Source: Adenophora triphylla var. japonica (Eukaryota; Streptophyta; Magnoliopsida; Asterales; Campanulaceae). From it: a DNA stretch of 64,000 nucleotides. The position numbers and the translations under genes were made by a program. Each line of letters starts with the position of its first letter. Position 1 is the stretch's first letter. Below the pieces are notes generated by a model. The model was not told the origin of the DNA. It worked only from the letters and a program-made list of their open reading frames with translations, and did not search any database. Of the stretch, positions 1 through 10,932 are shown one piece after another. The stretch spans positions 62,001-126,000 of the forward strand of contig JAFEMH010000731.1 of the NCBI GenBank assembly GCA_022495995.1, written 5' to 3'.

Positions 1-778
1 GTGTCTATCCACCATTCTCATGGATTGACCTTCAACTTGCTAAGTTGGCTTCAAACCCCATTAGTTCTCAATCAAGCCTATTCAACCTTTCGTTGACGTT
101 GGCTTTGATTCATGTTGTCCATTACCCTTCTTGGAATACGACAAACCTTTTTGCTACGTGATTGGTCTTACCATATCTTGTAACAAATCTTGGACTTGGT
201 TCCTTGAACCTTATAGTCCGTTCCAAAGAGTTCTATAACTCTTTGGTTGTCCCCACGAGACAGTGATCTTTGAACGGGCATCATTTGGTCCACTCATTAT
301 GTACGTCCTACATATGAGATTTTTCATGATCCCATTCTTCTATGGCTATTTGTCTTCGCGGATTGGCTATCTGTCTATTTTTTTTGGATCTGGATCACCA
401 TCATCCTCTTTTTCTTCGGTTTATTTGCCTTGGCGAATTTTGGATCAACATCCTCTTCCTCTTAGGTTATATTTTGCCTTGGCAAATTTGGATCATCATT
501 CTCTTCCTTTCCGGTTATTTGCCTGGGTTATCTGCCATGCATGAACTTCTTTGTTTATAAGTCCGCTCCATGTTGTCAACAATTTTTTGAATCACTTCCG
601 GGATTATTGTTGACCTTCTCGTTATCTTCTAGTTAACTTCCAATGCTCTTCTAGTTATCCTTCCTTGGAAACCGTTATTTTTCTCGTTAAGTCTCTAACG
701 ATAATGTCCTTCGGTTGTCCATCATCATTGGCTCATATTTGTCATAAAAACAAGAAAACGTTAATATCTTCTTGCGAT
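1..778 (-). mobile_element. CopA copy 1: degenerate Copia gag/protease region, cut by window edge
   Basis: On the minus strand this reads as a decayed Copia gag C-terminus and start of the protease region. A degenerate CCHC zinc knuckle can be recognised (ICYKYGKTNHVAKRF; the last Cys is replaced), preceded by a Lys/Asp/Glu-rich stretch. It is nearly identical to 56689-57466, where the same region is joined to the rest of a Copia element. Several stops interrupt every frame, so it is not coding. The remainder of this copy lies to the left of the window. Confidence 0.75.
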
Positions 779-2186
779 TGTTGGGAAAATTGTCTATTTG
801 ACAATAAATAAGGCTTTCTTGAATTTAACGAAATGACAAATAATATAATGAACCATAACATAATTAACGGGGCAGGAAATAAAGATAATCTAGAATGCAA
901 AAATTAAAGCAAACCGAGTAAATAACGAAGTCGAGTCTTGTGTTGGACACAATCTCCGCAAGAAGATATTGCCCCGTATTTGGTGCTAACGGTCTACGGC
1001 AATCTTCTCTCAAGATAAAACGACTTTACGAGTCATTAATAGGAGCACACCAAAATTAATGACTTGGCGAACAAAAAATTCGTGTTTGACACTTCCAGGA
1101 CTTTGAAGAAGAATTATGCAACGAGATGCTCTATCTTCTAACATATGATGTTAAGAATTCCGTTGAATTCTTTGGCGAATCCATAATTCAATTAAATATC
1201 TAAGCGAGTTAGTTAACTCTGTTAGATAAGTGATTCTCTACATCTAGTGAGAGAGGAGAGAGAATATGTGAAGTGTAGATTGAGTGAATGAATGAATTTG
1301 ACAAACTAGTGGGGGGTTTATATAGTATATGAAGAGTTGAGGTGTCTATTGGTAATAGCCACAAATGGTGTACGGTGGAATCTGGACCCTTGGATACGAT
1401 ACGAATGGAGGGAGGAGATTTGCTTTGAAAGGACATGGGACATGCCCCACCTTTTCCAACCATCACAACCTTAGCCAAACCCAATCCAAGGTCCAGTAGA
1501 GCTTGACCCAACAGGGTCTCGGCCCAAGACCCATGAGCCCACTCGGTCAACCTTGCTGAAACCGGCTGGGGCTCGGCCCAAACCAAGCATCCGCCAGCCC
1601 ATGGCCCAAACCAGTCCAATTCGGCCCATTCGCCAGAACCGAACCCGCCTCAGCCCACGAGCCTTGGACCGAACCACCATTGCTAAGTCGAACCATGAAC
1701 CGAGCCAACTTTTGTCAAAAGTTTAAGGCTCCTTAGCGAAGTGCAAAGTGCGCCCTAAACCGCCCATTCCGCCCTTCGCGCGCTTCGCGGTCCATTTTAA
1801 GCTAGGACAAAACTAGCTCAATAGCCCACTTGGATGCATGGTTGGCTCAATGGCCCAACTAAGTTGGCCCAAGGAGATTAACTTGATGTCTCCTTCCTTG
1901 GATGGATCCATTTATAAACTATCATTGCTTTACATCTTTAAGCAATGTGGGATAACTATTCCACATCCCATAAACTCTTCATAAAACCCATTTTATTTTG
2001 CATACTTTGAGCATTAATTTCTCATTCACCACTAATTGGTTTTGAGAAAGTAAATATATCAAATTAATCTACTCCAAATGTAGATTATTAATATGCAATC
2101 ATTTTCCATTTTTCTAAAATGGAACCCAATGGAATTCTTGGTCAAAAGTCGGTCAAACCACACTTTCCAAAACCAAAATTCCAACA
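779..2186 (-). repeat. CopA copy 1: 5' LTR
   Basis: This 1408-bp LTR starts TGTTGG and ends CCAACA, a 6-bp terminal inverted repeat. Two further copies lie at 47354-48760 and 57467-58883. It is followed by GATAG (2187-2191), the same five bases that flank the complete element at 47349-47353 and 58884-58888. This copy therefore shares its insertion site with the other and arose by duplication of a larger segment, not by an independent insertion. Relative to the other LTRs it has many changes at CTG/CAG triplets. Confidence 0.9.
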
Positions 2187-2555
2187 GATAGTTTAATGTA
2201 AGGAATGCAACAAATAGTTTAGTTGGGTGATTTTTGAGGCAATTTTGCAAAGAAAAAAAAGGGTCCTGATGCGACAATGAAAAATGGAGTTGGGCCTGAA
2301 CAAGAAATTAGGCCCAACAGGCATAAATGGGCTAAGTAGGTTTAAGAGTGGGCCTCGACATAGCCTCAGGGTCGGGAAGTGGCATGTCGGATAAGGCGAC
2401 TTCTTCTAGGTGACATGTGAGAGTAAGTAGTCCGAGATGTTTACCGTGGGGAAGTTGTTATTCAAATATAGTATGGCCGATGGCGAGAATCATGTTGTCG
2501 AGATGGTTGGAGTTGGCGGCAATCTGAGTATTGTCGCTAATCCGTTGATTGTCGC

Positions 2556-2813
2556 CTGTTTTGTATTGAAGATAACTAAGACAAATAAAACAAGTATTAT
2601 TTTTGACAACAATATATACCTTGTAGCCCTCAGAGTGAATCAACGGGACTGCAAGGTGGAAAACAAACTCACAACCTTTAATTGCTCTCTCATACTCTTC
2701 TGGTTTGTAAATGTCAGCTTCAAATAATTGAAGCCTTATGTCCGCGTTGGGAAAGCTTCTTAATAGGCCAGCTTTAGATTCTTCATCTGCAACTGATAAA
2801 CATTAAGTCAACA

Positions 2814-2872
<59 letters not shown>

Positions 2873-2997
2873 GAGATCTAGAGCGAGAGAGAGAACTTAC
2901 TCAAGTTTCTGAGAGTGGCATGAACGGAATATCCCTTCTCCAAGAGTTGCTTGACAAGGGCAGAACCAAAGTAACCTGCACTTCCAGTTACACAAAC
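2556..2997 (-). pseudogene. SDR (anthocyanidin reductase-like) gene fragment inside a Gypsy LTR
   Basis: On the minus strand this holds a truncated exon 1 (Rossmann motif VTGSAGYFGSALVKQ), intron 1 with its (GT)n(GA)n tract, complete exon 2 (through [15 protein letters not shown]) and the first part of intron 2. It matches SDR-B 46324-46766 and SDR-A 33289-33660. The start codon and first residues are missing, as are exons 3 and 4. The homology starts and stops abruptly within sequence that is otherwise Gypsy LTR, so this is a captured genomic fragment with an intron, not a retrocopy. It cannot encode an active reductase. Confidence 0.85.
2814..2897. repeat. (GT)n(GA)n microsatellite in captured SDR intron 1
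   Basis: A compound GT then GA dinucleotide tract lying in SDR intron 1. The same compound tract occurs at the same intron position in all four SDR copies of the window, with different lengths. The Glu/Arg-rich reading frames across it are artefacts. Confidence 0.9.
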
Positions 2998-3110
2998 TGA
3001 AATGGTTATAAAATAAGGATTGGGTTTGAACGATACATTGGGCTCAATAGGCTTAGTGGGCCAAGTATCTAGAATGGGCCACGCATGCTAATAAGGGTAA
3101 ATAACATTGA

Positions 3111-3528
3111 GGGGGTTTTTGTTTTTTTTAAGTGATAAGTGCTGAAATCTGATTTCAGTTCTGAAAATGGCTGAATGATTAAGAGGCAGCAATTGAAAAC
3201 TGAATTCTGAATTGGATAAGTTGTTTGATTTTGTATCTGAATTCATTATCTGAAACAGTTAAAAAAAAAAAAAAAAACCTTAAATGCATTATGAAACAGT
3301 AAACAGTTTAAAAAAAAAATTACCCAAAACCAAATATGAAACAGTGGCTTTCAGAGGCTTCCAGAGGCAATTCAGCAACATTTTAACCTCTTAAAATTAA
3401 GAGGACTTTAAGAGCCTAACAAGCCTTATTTCAAAAAAAAAAAAACAAACACATTTATTTCTCTAATCCTCTTAATGAATAAGTGTTAAGAGGCAAGTAA
3501 GACTTAAAATAAAAAAACAAACGCCCCC
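3111..3528. mobile_element. Harbinger-like MITE (copy 1)
   Basis: Starts GGGGGTTTTTGTTTTTT and ends in the inverse complement (AAAAAAACAAACGCCCCC), giving imperfect terminal inverted repeats of about 25 bp. The direct TGA triplets at 3108-3110 and 3529-3531 fit a 3-bp target duplication. The interior is A/T-rich with no coding capacity. The same insertion sits at 59819-60229 in the duplicated copy, so it predates the duplication. The superfamily assignment rests on TIR style and 3-bp TSD only. Confidence 0.65.
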
Positions 3529-3917
3529 TGAGTTAATTGATAAGTTGTATTTTCCCTTAAAAACGGCGAAGGGTTGCGAGATGCGATAAGAGCAGGGGAG
3601 CAGGAGTAGGCGATATGAGGGAAGGGACCTCGGTGAGAAATGACCTAGTGATTTTAGCCTTATGGCGACAAGTTTAGGTGTTAGATTAAATGACTATATT
3701 TGCACTTTTCCTTTGGAAGGGTTGTCGCCAGGCGACAAATGTGACCAATAGGTAATAAGAGATTGTGGTGTTGCCACGTGGACACCCCCCATGATGGTCA
3801 ACAGTGTAACATGATGGGGTGGGCAGTACTTTTATACCAACTTTGAGGGTGGTTGACCCAGAAAGCATGGGTGATTGACATGTGTCATTTAGGGGCATGG
3901 CCTACTTTATGACATAG

Positions 3918-3925
3918 TATAAAAA
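3918..3925 (+). promoter_or_regulatory. TATA box of GypA LTR promoter (copy 1)
   Basis: TATAAAAA lies about 280 bp before the LTR end, followed by a pyrimidine-rich leader (CT tract near 3970). This is the usual arrangement for a plant LTR promoter. A CCACGTGG G-box-like motif lies near 3775. There is no direct evidence of activity. Confidence 0.55.
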
Positions 3926-4197
3926 CGTGAGTGCTGAATTATTATGTAAGTTTTCACTCTCTTTCTAAGCTCTCTCTCTCTCTACAATTCTCTCCATTAA
4001 TATTTTCTTTATCTCGAAGCTTGATCCAGCGATTCTCACGGGAGGGGTTTTCCCGGAGCCACCCCCCGGTTTAGTTCACCATTGTTCACTTGTGTGTAGG
4101 AGTTAAGGTGGGCCATCCCAAGAAGACCAGCCAGAGTATCCTCTTGTATAGCTGTGGGTTCAGCTCCTGTGCAATACTTTTTCCTGTGTAGCATCAG

Positions 4198-4213
4198 CGG
4201 TTCCGTTGCCAGG
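4198..4213 (+). other. Primer binding site of GypA (copy 1)
   Basis: The bases just after the LTR read CGGTTCCGTTGCCAGG, matching the GypB site TGGTTCCGTTGCCGGG. The first bases differ (GCG where GypB has ACTG), the same ACTG to GCG change seen elsewhere between repeat copies in this window. The identity of the tRNA primer is not assigned. Confidence 0.55.
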
Positions 4214-4603
4214 ACCAATGTGCTTCGTGGGGTGGTTTGGTTAAGTTTGGAGGCTGTTGGTGGTGATTGTGAAGGTGGCAGACAGTGACCGTTTTCTGGT
4301 GGAGCCCAGAAGATCTCTATTGTCAGCTTTGCTGAAGAAGTAAATGCTATTGGTGTGAAGATCAAGAGGGATTCCAAGGTCGTACCTGTCAGAGGTCGGT
4401 TATGGACTGTTGTTGTCTTTATTTTATGGTGTCATAAAGTTGTCCTTGGTTGTAAATGCTGTTGGCCAATTAATGTATGGTGTAAAGGTGTTTTGTAGTC
4501 AGAAAAGTGACTTGTAAAGTTGTTAGAATGGTTGATTTATTATGAAAAGGCGTTGTTTGGCTTAAAGTGTTTGTCAACGTATCCATTTATTTATTGGTAA
4601 GTT

Positions 4604-6273
4604 ATGGTGATGGGGCAAGATAAGGCTACCCCTTCCAAGGCAACTCAGAACCTAATGTTGGCGACCCCCAATGCTAAGGAAGGCCGTGACGAGGAGATAA
4701 AGGTCCTTACCTCGCAGACTGACTCTACCATAAGGCGAGCTAGAGAGCGAGATGAGAGAGCGAGAATTGAGAAAGCCAAGGCAGTAGACGAAGGACAAGT
4801 TCCCGCAAAGTCAAAGGATGCAGAAGTAAGGGAAAAGATTGATAGGTTAAGGGCGGATAATGAGGCGTGGATACGAGTTCTCGCAAATAATCAACAGTTG
4901 AAGGAGTTGAATGTGGAGCCTTCCCATATTCCTGAAGAATTACTAGAAGGGCGGGCGGGAAAAGCCCCTATTGGTAGGCAAGAGCGGGAAGCCAGCGTTA
5001 GTGTAGCTAATGATCCAAGGCGAGCGAGGGACATGCCGCCACCCCAAAGAGTGGTCGAAGATCGTAGGCGGGATGATGGTTTGGGGGCCAGAAGGAAGAA
5101 GAGAAAGAAAATATACCATAAGTCGGGTAATTCCAGAGAACAGTATTATTACTTTGAATATGATAGTAATGAATCCAGTGGCTCAACGCACGACGAGGAG
5201 TATGTTCCCGGTAAAGACCGGCATGCCGATGAGAGATCTCAGTTATCGCGACTTCATGGCATGAGGCGTCACCGCGAGAGATCACCACGGGATAGGGAGC
5301 GGAGGAGATAAGAGAGGAAGGATAGAGAGTATGAGAAAGAAAGGGAACGATGAGCCGCAGAGGCGGCAAAGGTGGCGAGGCCGAGAAGCTTCTTGAAGCC
5401 TTGAAAGCCGCAGAATTGGCCAAGGCTATATAAATGGAGAAAGCTAAGAAGGAAGAGGAGGAAAAATGGAAAAATGAGATGGCAGAAATGGCCAAGAAAA
5501 TAAAGGAGTTAGAGGCAGGAACGAAGAAAGTCGGCGAGAAGAAACCTTTTTTGGCTCCATTCATTCAGAGCATCAAAGGTGTCGCCCCAGATCCAAGCTT
5601 CCGTGTGCCAACTTTGTCAAGCTATTCCGGAAAGACTAGAGCAATAACCCATGTTGGAGGATTTGAAGCGACAATGTCGCTCTTGTTGAAAATGAGGCAG
5701 TTCTATGTCGAGCTTTGGTGAGCACTTTGGCGGATCATGCCTTGGAATGTTTCTTGGCGCAACCTGAAGACTCTATAACTGGGTATCAAGATTTTAAGGT
5801 GAATTTCTTAGCGAGATTTAGTGCGTCGGGATCACAACCGGTACAAAAAACAGAGTTATGTAGCCTCAAGCAAAAAGATGGGGAGGGGATTGCGACTTTC
5901 ACAGACAGGTTCATGGGAGTGGCGAATCAAGTCGCTGATATCGGCCAAGGCGAGATAATTATGCTGTATAATACCAGTTTTTAGCCAGGTCACTTTAAGT
6001 AGGAGCTAGGAATGAGGTTGCCAAAAACTACAGGGGAGTTGTTTGAAAGAGTCAGGGGATTCTGTAGTGGAGCGAGAGTCAATGCTAAAGGGACTCCAGC
6101 GACAAATTCGACGACCAAGAAAGTAACAAGTGAAAGGGTGGAAGTGATGCGAGATAATAGGAGGGGATCTAGCGGCAATAGAGGGTCGAGTCAGGCGGGA
6201 GGAAGCAGAGGCCGTAGAGATGGACGTTCAGGAGGTCAGAAAGACTATAAGCCAAAGACAGCCATTAAGTTTA
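4604..6273 (+). pseudogene. GypA gag (copy 1), frameshifted and truncated
   Basis: Retrotransposon Gag, the capsid-like protein that packages element RNA. From ATG 4604 the product is highly charged (Lys/Arg/Glu coiled-coil-like) up to a stop at 5309-5311. It then continues as MEKAKKEEEEKWKNEMAEMA from 5434, and as the conserved capsid region (QPEDSITGYQDFK) in a third frame from 5715. The duplicate at 61305-62976 keeps all of this in one frame. The two frameshifts here fall at CAG (near 5370) and at CTGACTG (near 5682). Homology with the other copy ends at 6273, before the zinc knuckle and protease, so the remainder has been lost. Confidence 0.8.
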
Positions 6274-7189
6274 AGAGAACAAAATCCTCGCCTTTAGCTA
6301 TAGAAATTGGGGCGATATCAAGAATGTCTTCCTCTTGAATGTTTGAATGCTCGGCCATTTAACAGAGGAATTGGGTTTGGTTGAACAGTGCAAAGAGAAA
6401 TTAATGCTATGGTGTGAGATTTTGTGTAAAGAGAAGGAAGAACAAAGGGTTTTGTCAAGGTTTATGGGGGATGGGACGGATGTGAGGTATATTAAATACT
6501 CACAGCTCCCCCTTTCCAAATAAAATTAGGAATCCTTCTTCAAAAAGGTTTAACATACCTCAAAATCCTTAGGAGTCCTCTCAACGGCTAGAAACCTTTG
6601 AGGTTACCACACACAAGCACCTTCCAAGAAAATAGGGGATCAAAATAAATCAAGATTTTGTAAGATTTTTATGAAAACAAAGATTACTTCGGCATATCTT
6701 TATTTAAAATAGAATCCCAAAAGAATTTTCCAACCTTTTCAAACAAGGATTGATACACACCTTTTTCTTTCATGAAAGATATTGGAGATCAAAAACCTAT
6801 ATAATCAAAGAATGAACTAGGAAAGGAAATTAATTAACTAGCATATTTACAAAGCTCCTATATGTCCTAAAAATGCAATATGCCTAGCATGATGCAAACA
6901 CACAGGTGATGGAAATATTCTCAGCTTATGGATGTGGCATAAGATGTGAGTCACATATTGGGACACATTTAGATCACAAAAAGTCAATGAGCAATAATCC
7001 AATCTGCACAGCCTCTAGGATGCATCCACCAATTTTTTGATGTGGATTTTTGCAATGTGAGTAGCTTTCACTTTACTTGATCCCAAAGATAGCCCTTTTT
7101 CCCAATGATCTTATCAAGTTTTGACTTCAAGTTTTCTTATGAAAATCACTTGATCACAATGGTATGGCTTCATACTAAGGGTGAAGCAG
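6274..7189. other. Intergenic/decayed repeat sequence
   Basis: No gene recognised. A short plus-strand stretch at 6345-6510 could be read as an exon-like Lys/Glu-rich peptide, but there is no recognisable domain and an antisense frame overlaps it. The rest is A/T-rich and probably decayed retroelement sequence adjoining the Copia remnant on the right. Confidence 0.4.
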
Positions 7190-8812
7190 CTGTTTCTCAC
7201 ATATATATTTTTTTCTTTTCATTTAGCACCCACTGTGAGATACCTAGGAAGGTTATACCAATTTTGTCACGTTGACCCATAGAAAAAGCTTCTTCCATTT
7301 TCATTTTACTTTTGTTTAACTTAGTAAAAGTATTTTCATCTTTTTCACATTCATTCTTGAATTTTTCAAGGTCAACTTCTCTTTTGGTCACAAGGACTTC
7401 AAGTCTTGCAATGGTATCTTTTTGAGCATCATTTTCTTTTGAAAGTACAGCTTTTCATCTTCACAAGCAGCCAATTTATCAGAAAGAGATTTGTTTACCT
7501 TAACAAGTACCTCAATTTTGTCCAATCTTTTCATCCAATCTGTATCCAGCTCCTTGTATGTGGCAAAGAGTTCCTCATAGGGAATGTCTCTTTCTTCATC
7601 TTCATCATCTGAATCTCCTTTTACGGAGCTTGATTCGGCTGAGTTCGAGATGTGACACCGGATGTGTACACAAGCGAGCCCACATCGAGGATTTTCAGGA
7701 GTATATTCTTCTATATGCTGAAAAGGCATTAAACACGAGAATGGCAATTTAAGGACGGACATATTAGCCACTTCTTCTTCCTCATCCTCACTTTGTCACT
7801 AAGGGTAGCGGTTAAGCTCATTCCCTTCTTTTTAAGTGTGTTAGCACACTCATTGGCATAATGACCAAAGCCACGACATGCCTACATTGGACGGATTCGA
7901 GATGATTTATTTTCAAAACTTGGTTTCTTGAATCCGAGTGTCGGTGCTAGGTTTTGGCTTTTCGGCGATCTTGGAAGTAGGTCTATTGGGGAATTTGCTT
8001 ATCCTTCTATTTTTCGGTATAGAACTGAATTTCTTTGAAATAAAAGCTACATCCTCATCTTCAAGATTAGACTTGTCAATTTCGGAGGATAATTCCATAA
8101 GCTCTTTTGGTAGAAGCGGCGGCACTTTTGAGGGCAAGGCGTGTGTTTTGTTCTTTTTCGAGCCTCAAGGTTAAGCTCAAACACAGTCAAAGATTCCTAT
8201 GATAGTGTCAAGACCTACGGTGTTTGTGTCCTTTGTTTCTTCAATCACGGCTACTTTAATGTTAAACCTCTCGAGGCAAGGTCCTTAGAATTTTACTAAC
8301 AAGTCTTGCATTGGAGATAGATTCTCCTAGACTTGTGCATTCATTTGAAATCTCATGAATCTTAGCGGCATATGACACAATATCCTCGGTTTCTTCCATT
8401 CGAAGTAACTCAAACCTATCCATTAAAATTCTAAGCCTGGTAGCCTTCACACTTGGTGCTCCCTCACATTGAGTTTGCAAAATATCCCAAGCGGTTTTGG
8501 CTATACTCTCATTTGTTATAAGCTTGTACATATTCCCGAAACATGGTGGAAATAGCACCCATGGCTTTTGAATTGTAATTTGCGGCTTGTATTTCATCAA
8601 GAGTCTATTGTTCTTCGGGTTTTCTTTAAAAAGGACTCACCAACACCAAAAGATGGCTTTTTCTCCACGGTAGGAGGTTGCCATGCAACAAGAATGCACA
8701 TCCAAGCTCTTTCATCAATACTTTTGATGTAATTTCACATCTTAGACTTCCAAAGAGAATAATTTGTGCCATCCAAGACGGGAGGCCTATTTTGGTGATT
8801 TTGGCATTCCAT
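7190..8812 (-). pseudogene. CopB: Copia gag remnant
   Basis: The minus strand starts at ATG 8812 with MECQNHQNRPPVLDGTNYSL, the typical N-terminus of a plant Copia gag. It continues with the UBN2/gag-polypeptide region at 8262-8600 (TAWDILQTQCEG, LRILMDRFELLRM, EISNECTSLGE), then a zinc knuckle near 7850-7890 (CRGFGHYANEC), then the acidic and Lys-rich tail at 7197-7771 (SDDEDEERDIPYEELFATY). Frameshifts and stops break it into several pieces. Protease, integrase and reverse transcriptase are absent. A PBS and LTR follow immediately upstream on the same strand. Confidence 0.85.
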
Positions 8813-8860
8813 AATGACTACACTTTTACGGATCAACACTCGGTAATATTTCGAGAGTTG

Positions 8861-8873
8861 GCTGCGATACCAA
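8861..8873 (-). other. CopB primer binding site
   Basis: The minus strand reads TTGGTATCGCAGC next to the LTR, close to the TGGTATCAGAGC initiator-tRNA-Met complement used by most plant Copia elements. The departure from consensus falls on the CAG. Confidence 0.65.
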
Positions 8874-8874
8874 T

Positions 8875-9646
8875 TGAAAGTTTCGTGTAGCTAGGAAACT
8901 TAGATCACGCAACAGGCAAAGGATGTGAGTACAGATGTGTCTCACAACTGTCCACACATCCACGAATAATGCGGCGGAATAAAGTAATTAAAAGCAAATT
9001 AAATGCAATAACTCAAGAGTTATATACGCTTCTTGATCAATGTGATCAGCAAACTAGGCTTACGCCCAAAAACCTTTCACTATAAAAACTTTTGTTTCTT
9101 ACAAAAACAAATAAGTGAAAAACTAAAATATGAAAATACTAAACAAGTTCTAATCACCTTCTACGATAAGAACAACTCCCCTTTCCCAAGTAGGACTTAT
9201 TCAATCAGAAGTAAAACAAGAGAACTTTATGAAAACCTAGATGTGAGTTACGGATGTAAGCTCACAACCTAAAATCAACAAGGACGTATGCAATGAAGTA
9301 TGTATGTTTTCTCTCTAAAACCGTAGCTTCTCATGTGCTGAATGTCTTGTATTTATAGTGCACCATTGAGAAGATCTTCATGCAATCGACCTCTTCCTTT
9401 GTGAGAATCCTTTTCCTATAAAAAAACATAAAAACACACTCACAAGGAAATCAAATATTAGTAGGTTAGTCCTAATATAAAACTATGTACATAAATAAAA
9501 GATATTTACTATATTTACAATTCCTAGTCAAAGTAATATACTTATAAATCTCCATGAAAGTCTCAAAATCTTCTTACCATAATAGAAGTCAAATTAAATA
9601 AGGAAACAAGTAGTTCCCTAAAAAGCTCACGCTTTCACACATTTCA
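8875..9646 (-). repeat. CopB 5' LTR (right border tentative)
   Basis: Begins TGAAAG beside the PBS. The best candidate right end is ...ATTTCA at 9646, giving a TGAAA/TTTCA inverted repeat and a 772-bp LTR. The minus strand has a TATA-like CTATAAATAC near 9350. No matching 3' LTR and no target duplication were found, so the right border is a guess. Confidence 0.45.
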
Positions 9647-10495
9647 ATTCATAGTAGCTTATCTTTTCTTTGGTCATTTCCTATATAAATCGTAAACAAC
9701 ATCTTCCCTAAAAGATGGCGGTTATGCAGTATATTTTAAAAAGATTACCATATCCAAACTCTGTATCATCTTGTTATCCAATGTTCAATCATGAGTGAAA
9801 AGAGTTTTTTTATCAAGATTATAAAGCACTTTTTTTTTTCTATGTGAAGCATTATTAAAATCGTGACTCAACAGACAGTTGCATGAATAATGAGTCACTA
9901 TCTAACTGAGAGATGTTTGAAGTTCACAAATAATAGGGATGGTCATCCATTAACACTCCTGATCTGAATGTTTCAGTTCCGTATCTTCAATTATGGGTGT
10001 CAACTGATTGTATTTGGATAACAAATTAATACATGATAAAAACCGTTTTTATGATTGGGTACCTTTCGGATAAACTAATAAATATCCATTTCAACGTGTT
10101 CCCAATGGTTAACCCAACTCTTTTTTTTTTTCATGGATAAAGTGGGTGAGTTTTTGGGTTGGATTATAAAATTTCCATCCCACATGTGAAACCTCCTCTT
10201 CCTGTAAGTACAGAGCTACATACAAGTTGTACGTAGGACAAAAGAAAGTAAAGAATTTATGGACTTTATTAGAAGCTCAAAATACCTCTTAGTAACTGTT
10301 CTGCAAAGTCCAAATTAGTACTCCGTTTTCTCTTGATTAGTATCAACCTTACACTCCATCAAAATGTGACTTATGTTTTCCTTGAAAAGTGGAGTGAAGG
10401 AGGAATATTCTTGATTTATCACCCCTTTGATTGTATGTCTACATTACTAGCCTTTGTTTTTGATACATACATACCTATCTTCTTGTTGCAGGACC
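9647..10495. other. Gene-free sequence
   Basis: A/T-rich with several homopolymer runs. No coding region, clear repeat unit or terminal inverted repeat recognised. Confidence 0.4.
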
Positions 10496-10932
10496 ATGAA
10501 GAAAAAAGATGAGGACGAGGAAGAGGATGAGGATGAGAGTGAGGGCAGAGAGGAGAGTGGCGATGATAGTATGGATGATGATGATGCTGATGATGATGAT
10601 GACGGTGAGGATGATGCCAAGGGCAAGAAAGAGTGATGATAGTATGGATAATGCTGCTGCTGATGATGATGACGAAAATGAGGATGATGCCAAAGGCAAG
10701 AAAGAGTGATGATAATAACGATGAGGAAGAAGAAGAAGAAGAAGAAGATGATGGATGTATGATGCCTACTACCATGGCAGCATCAACAGATGGTGAAGCT
10801 ACTAATTATGATCGATGGTGGCAACGAAGATGGTTGTTTTCATGGTGGCTAGCTAGTATTGCTGGTTTGGTTTCCATTCTGAATAAGTTCATTATTTTAA
10901 TGATCCTGATTAAAATCTTGAATGATATTTGA
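10496..10932 (+). other. Low-complexity acidic ORF region with internal tandem duplication
   Basis: GAT/GAG/GAA trinucleotide-rich DNA. ATG 10496-10636 would encode a 46-residue Asp/Glu-rich peptide ending AKGKKE. The block from GATGATAGTATGGAT to AAGAAAGAGTGATGAT occurs twice in tandem (about 10562-10640 and 10634-10713). Downstream, one frame reads WWQRRWLFSWWLASIAGLV, a possible hydrophobic segment. It could be the degraded 3' exon of an acidic nuclear or membrane protein, or simple repeat expansion. No function can be assigned. Confidence 0.3.

Larger units (their letters stand above)
2267..4196 (+). repeat. GypA copy 1: Gypsy 5' LTR with foreign insertions
   Basis: The region is bounded by TGATG and CATCA and followed directly by a primer-binding-site-like sequence. 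The same TGATG/CATCA ends mark the GypB LTRs. At about 1.93 kb it is much longer than the 730-bp GypB LTR because it contains a fragment of a host SDR gene (2556-2997) and a Harbinger-like MITE (3111-3528). The stretch 2267-2370 resembles 3000-3090 (both rich in GGGCC motifs), so a composite of two related LTRs is an alternative to one LTR with an insert. Confidence 0.65.

Noticed and set aside
1209..1680. Gly/Trp-rich minus-strand frames as genes (also 47783-48271 and 57896-58397)
   Set aside because: They lie wholly inside the CopA LTR, appear in all three copies with different lengths, and have no domain.
2815..3000. Arg/Glu-rich frames across GT/GA tracts (also 33481-33690, 59511-59708, 27071-27259)
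   Set aside because: Translation of dinucleotide repeats.
4036..4377. Minus-strand 113-residue frame (and its copy 60725-61078)
   Set aside because: Antisense to the GypA LTR end, PBS and leader; no domain similarity.
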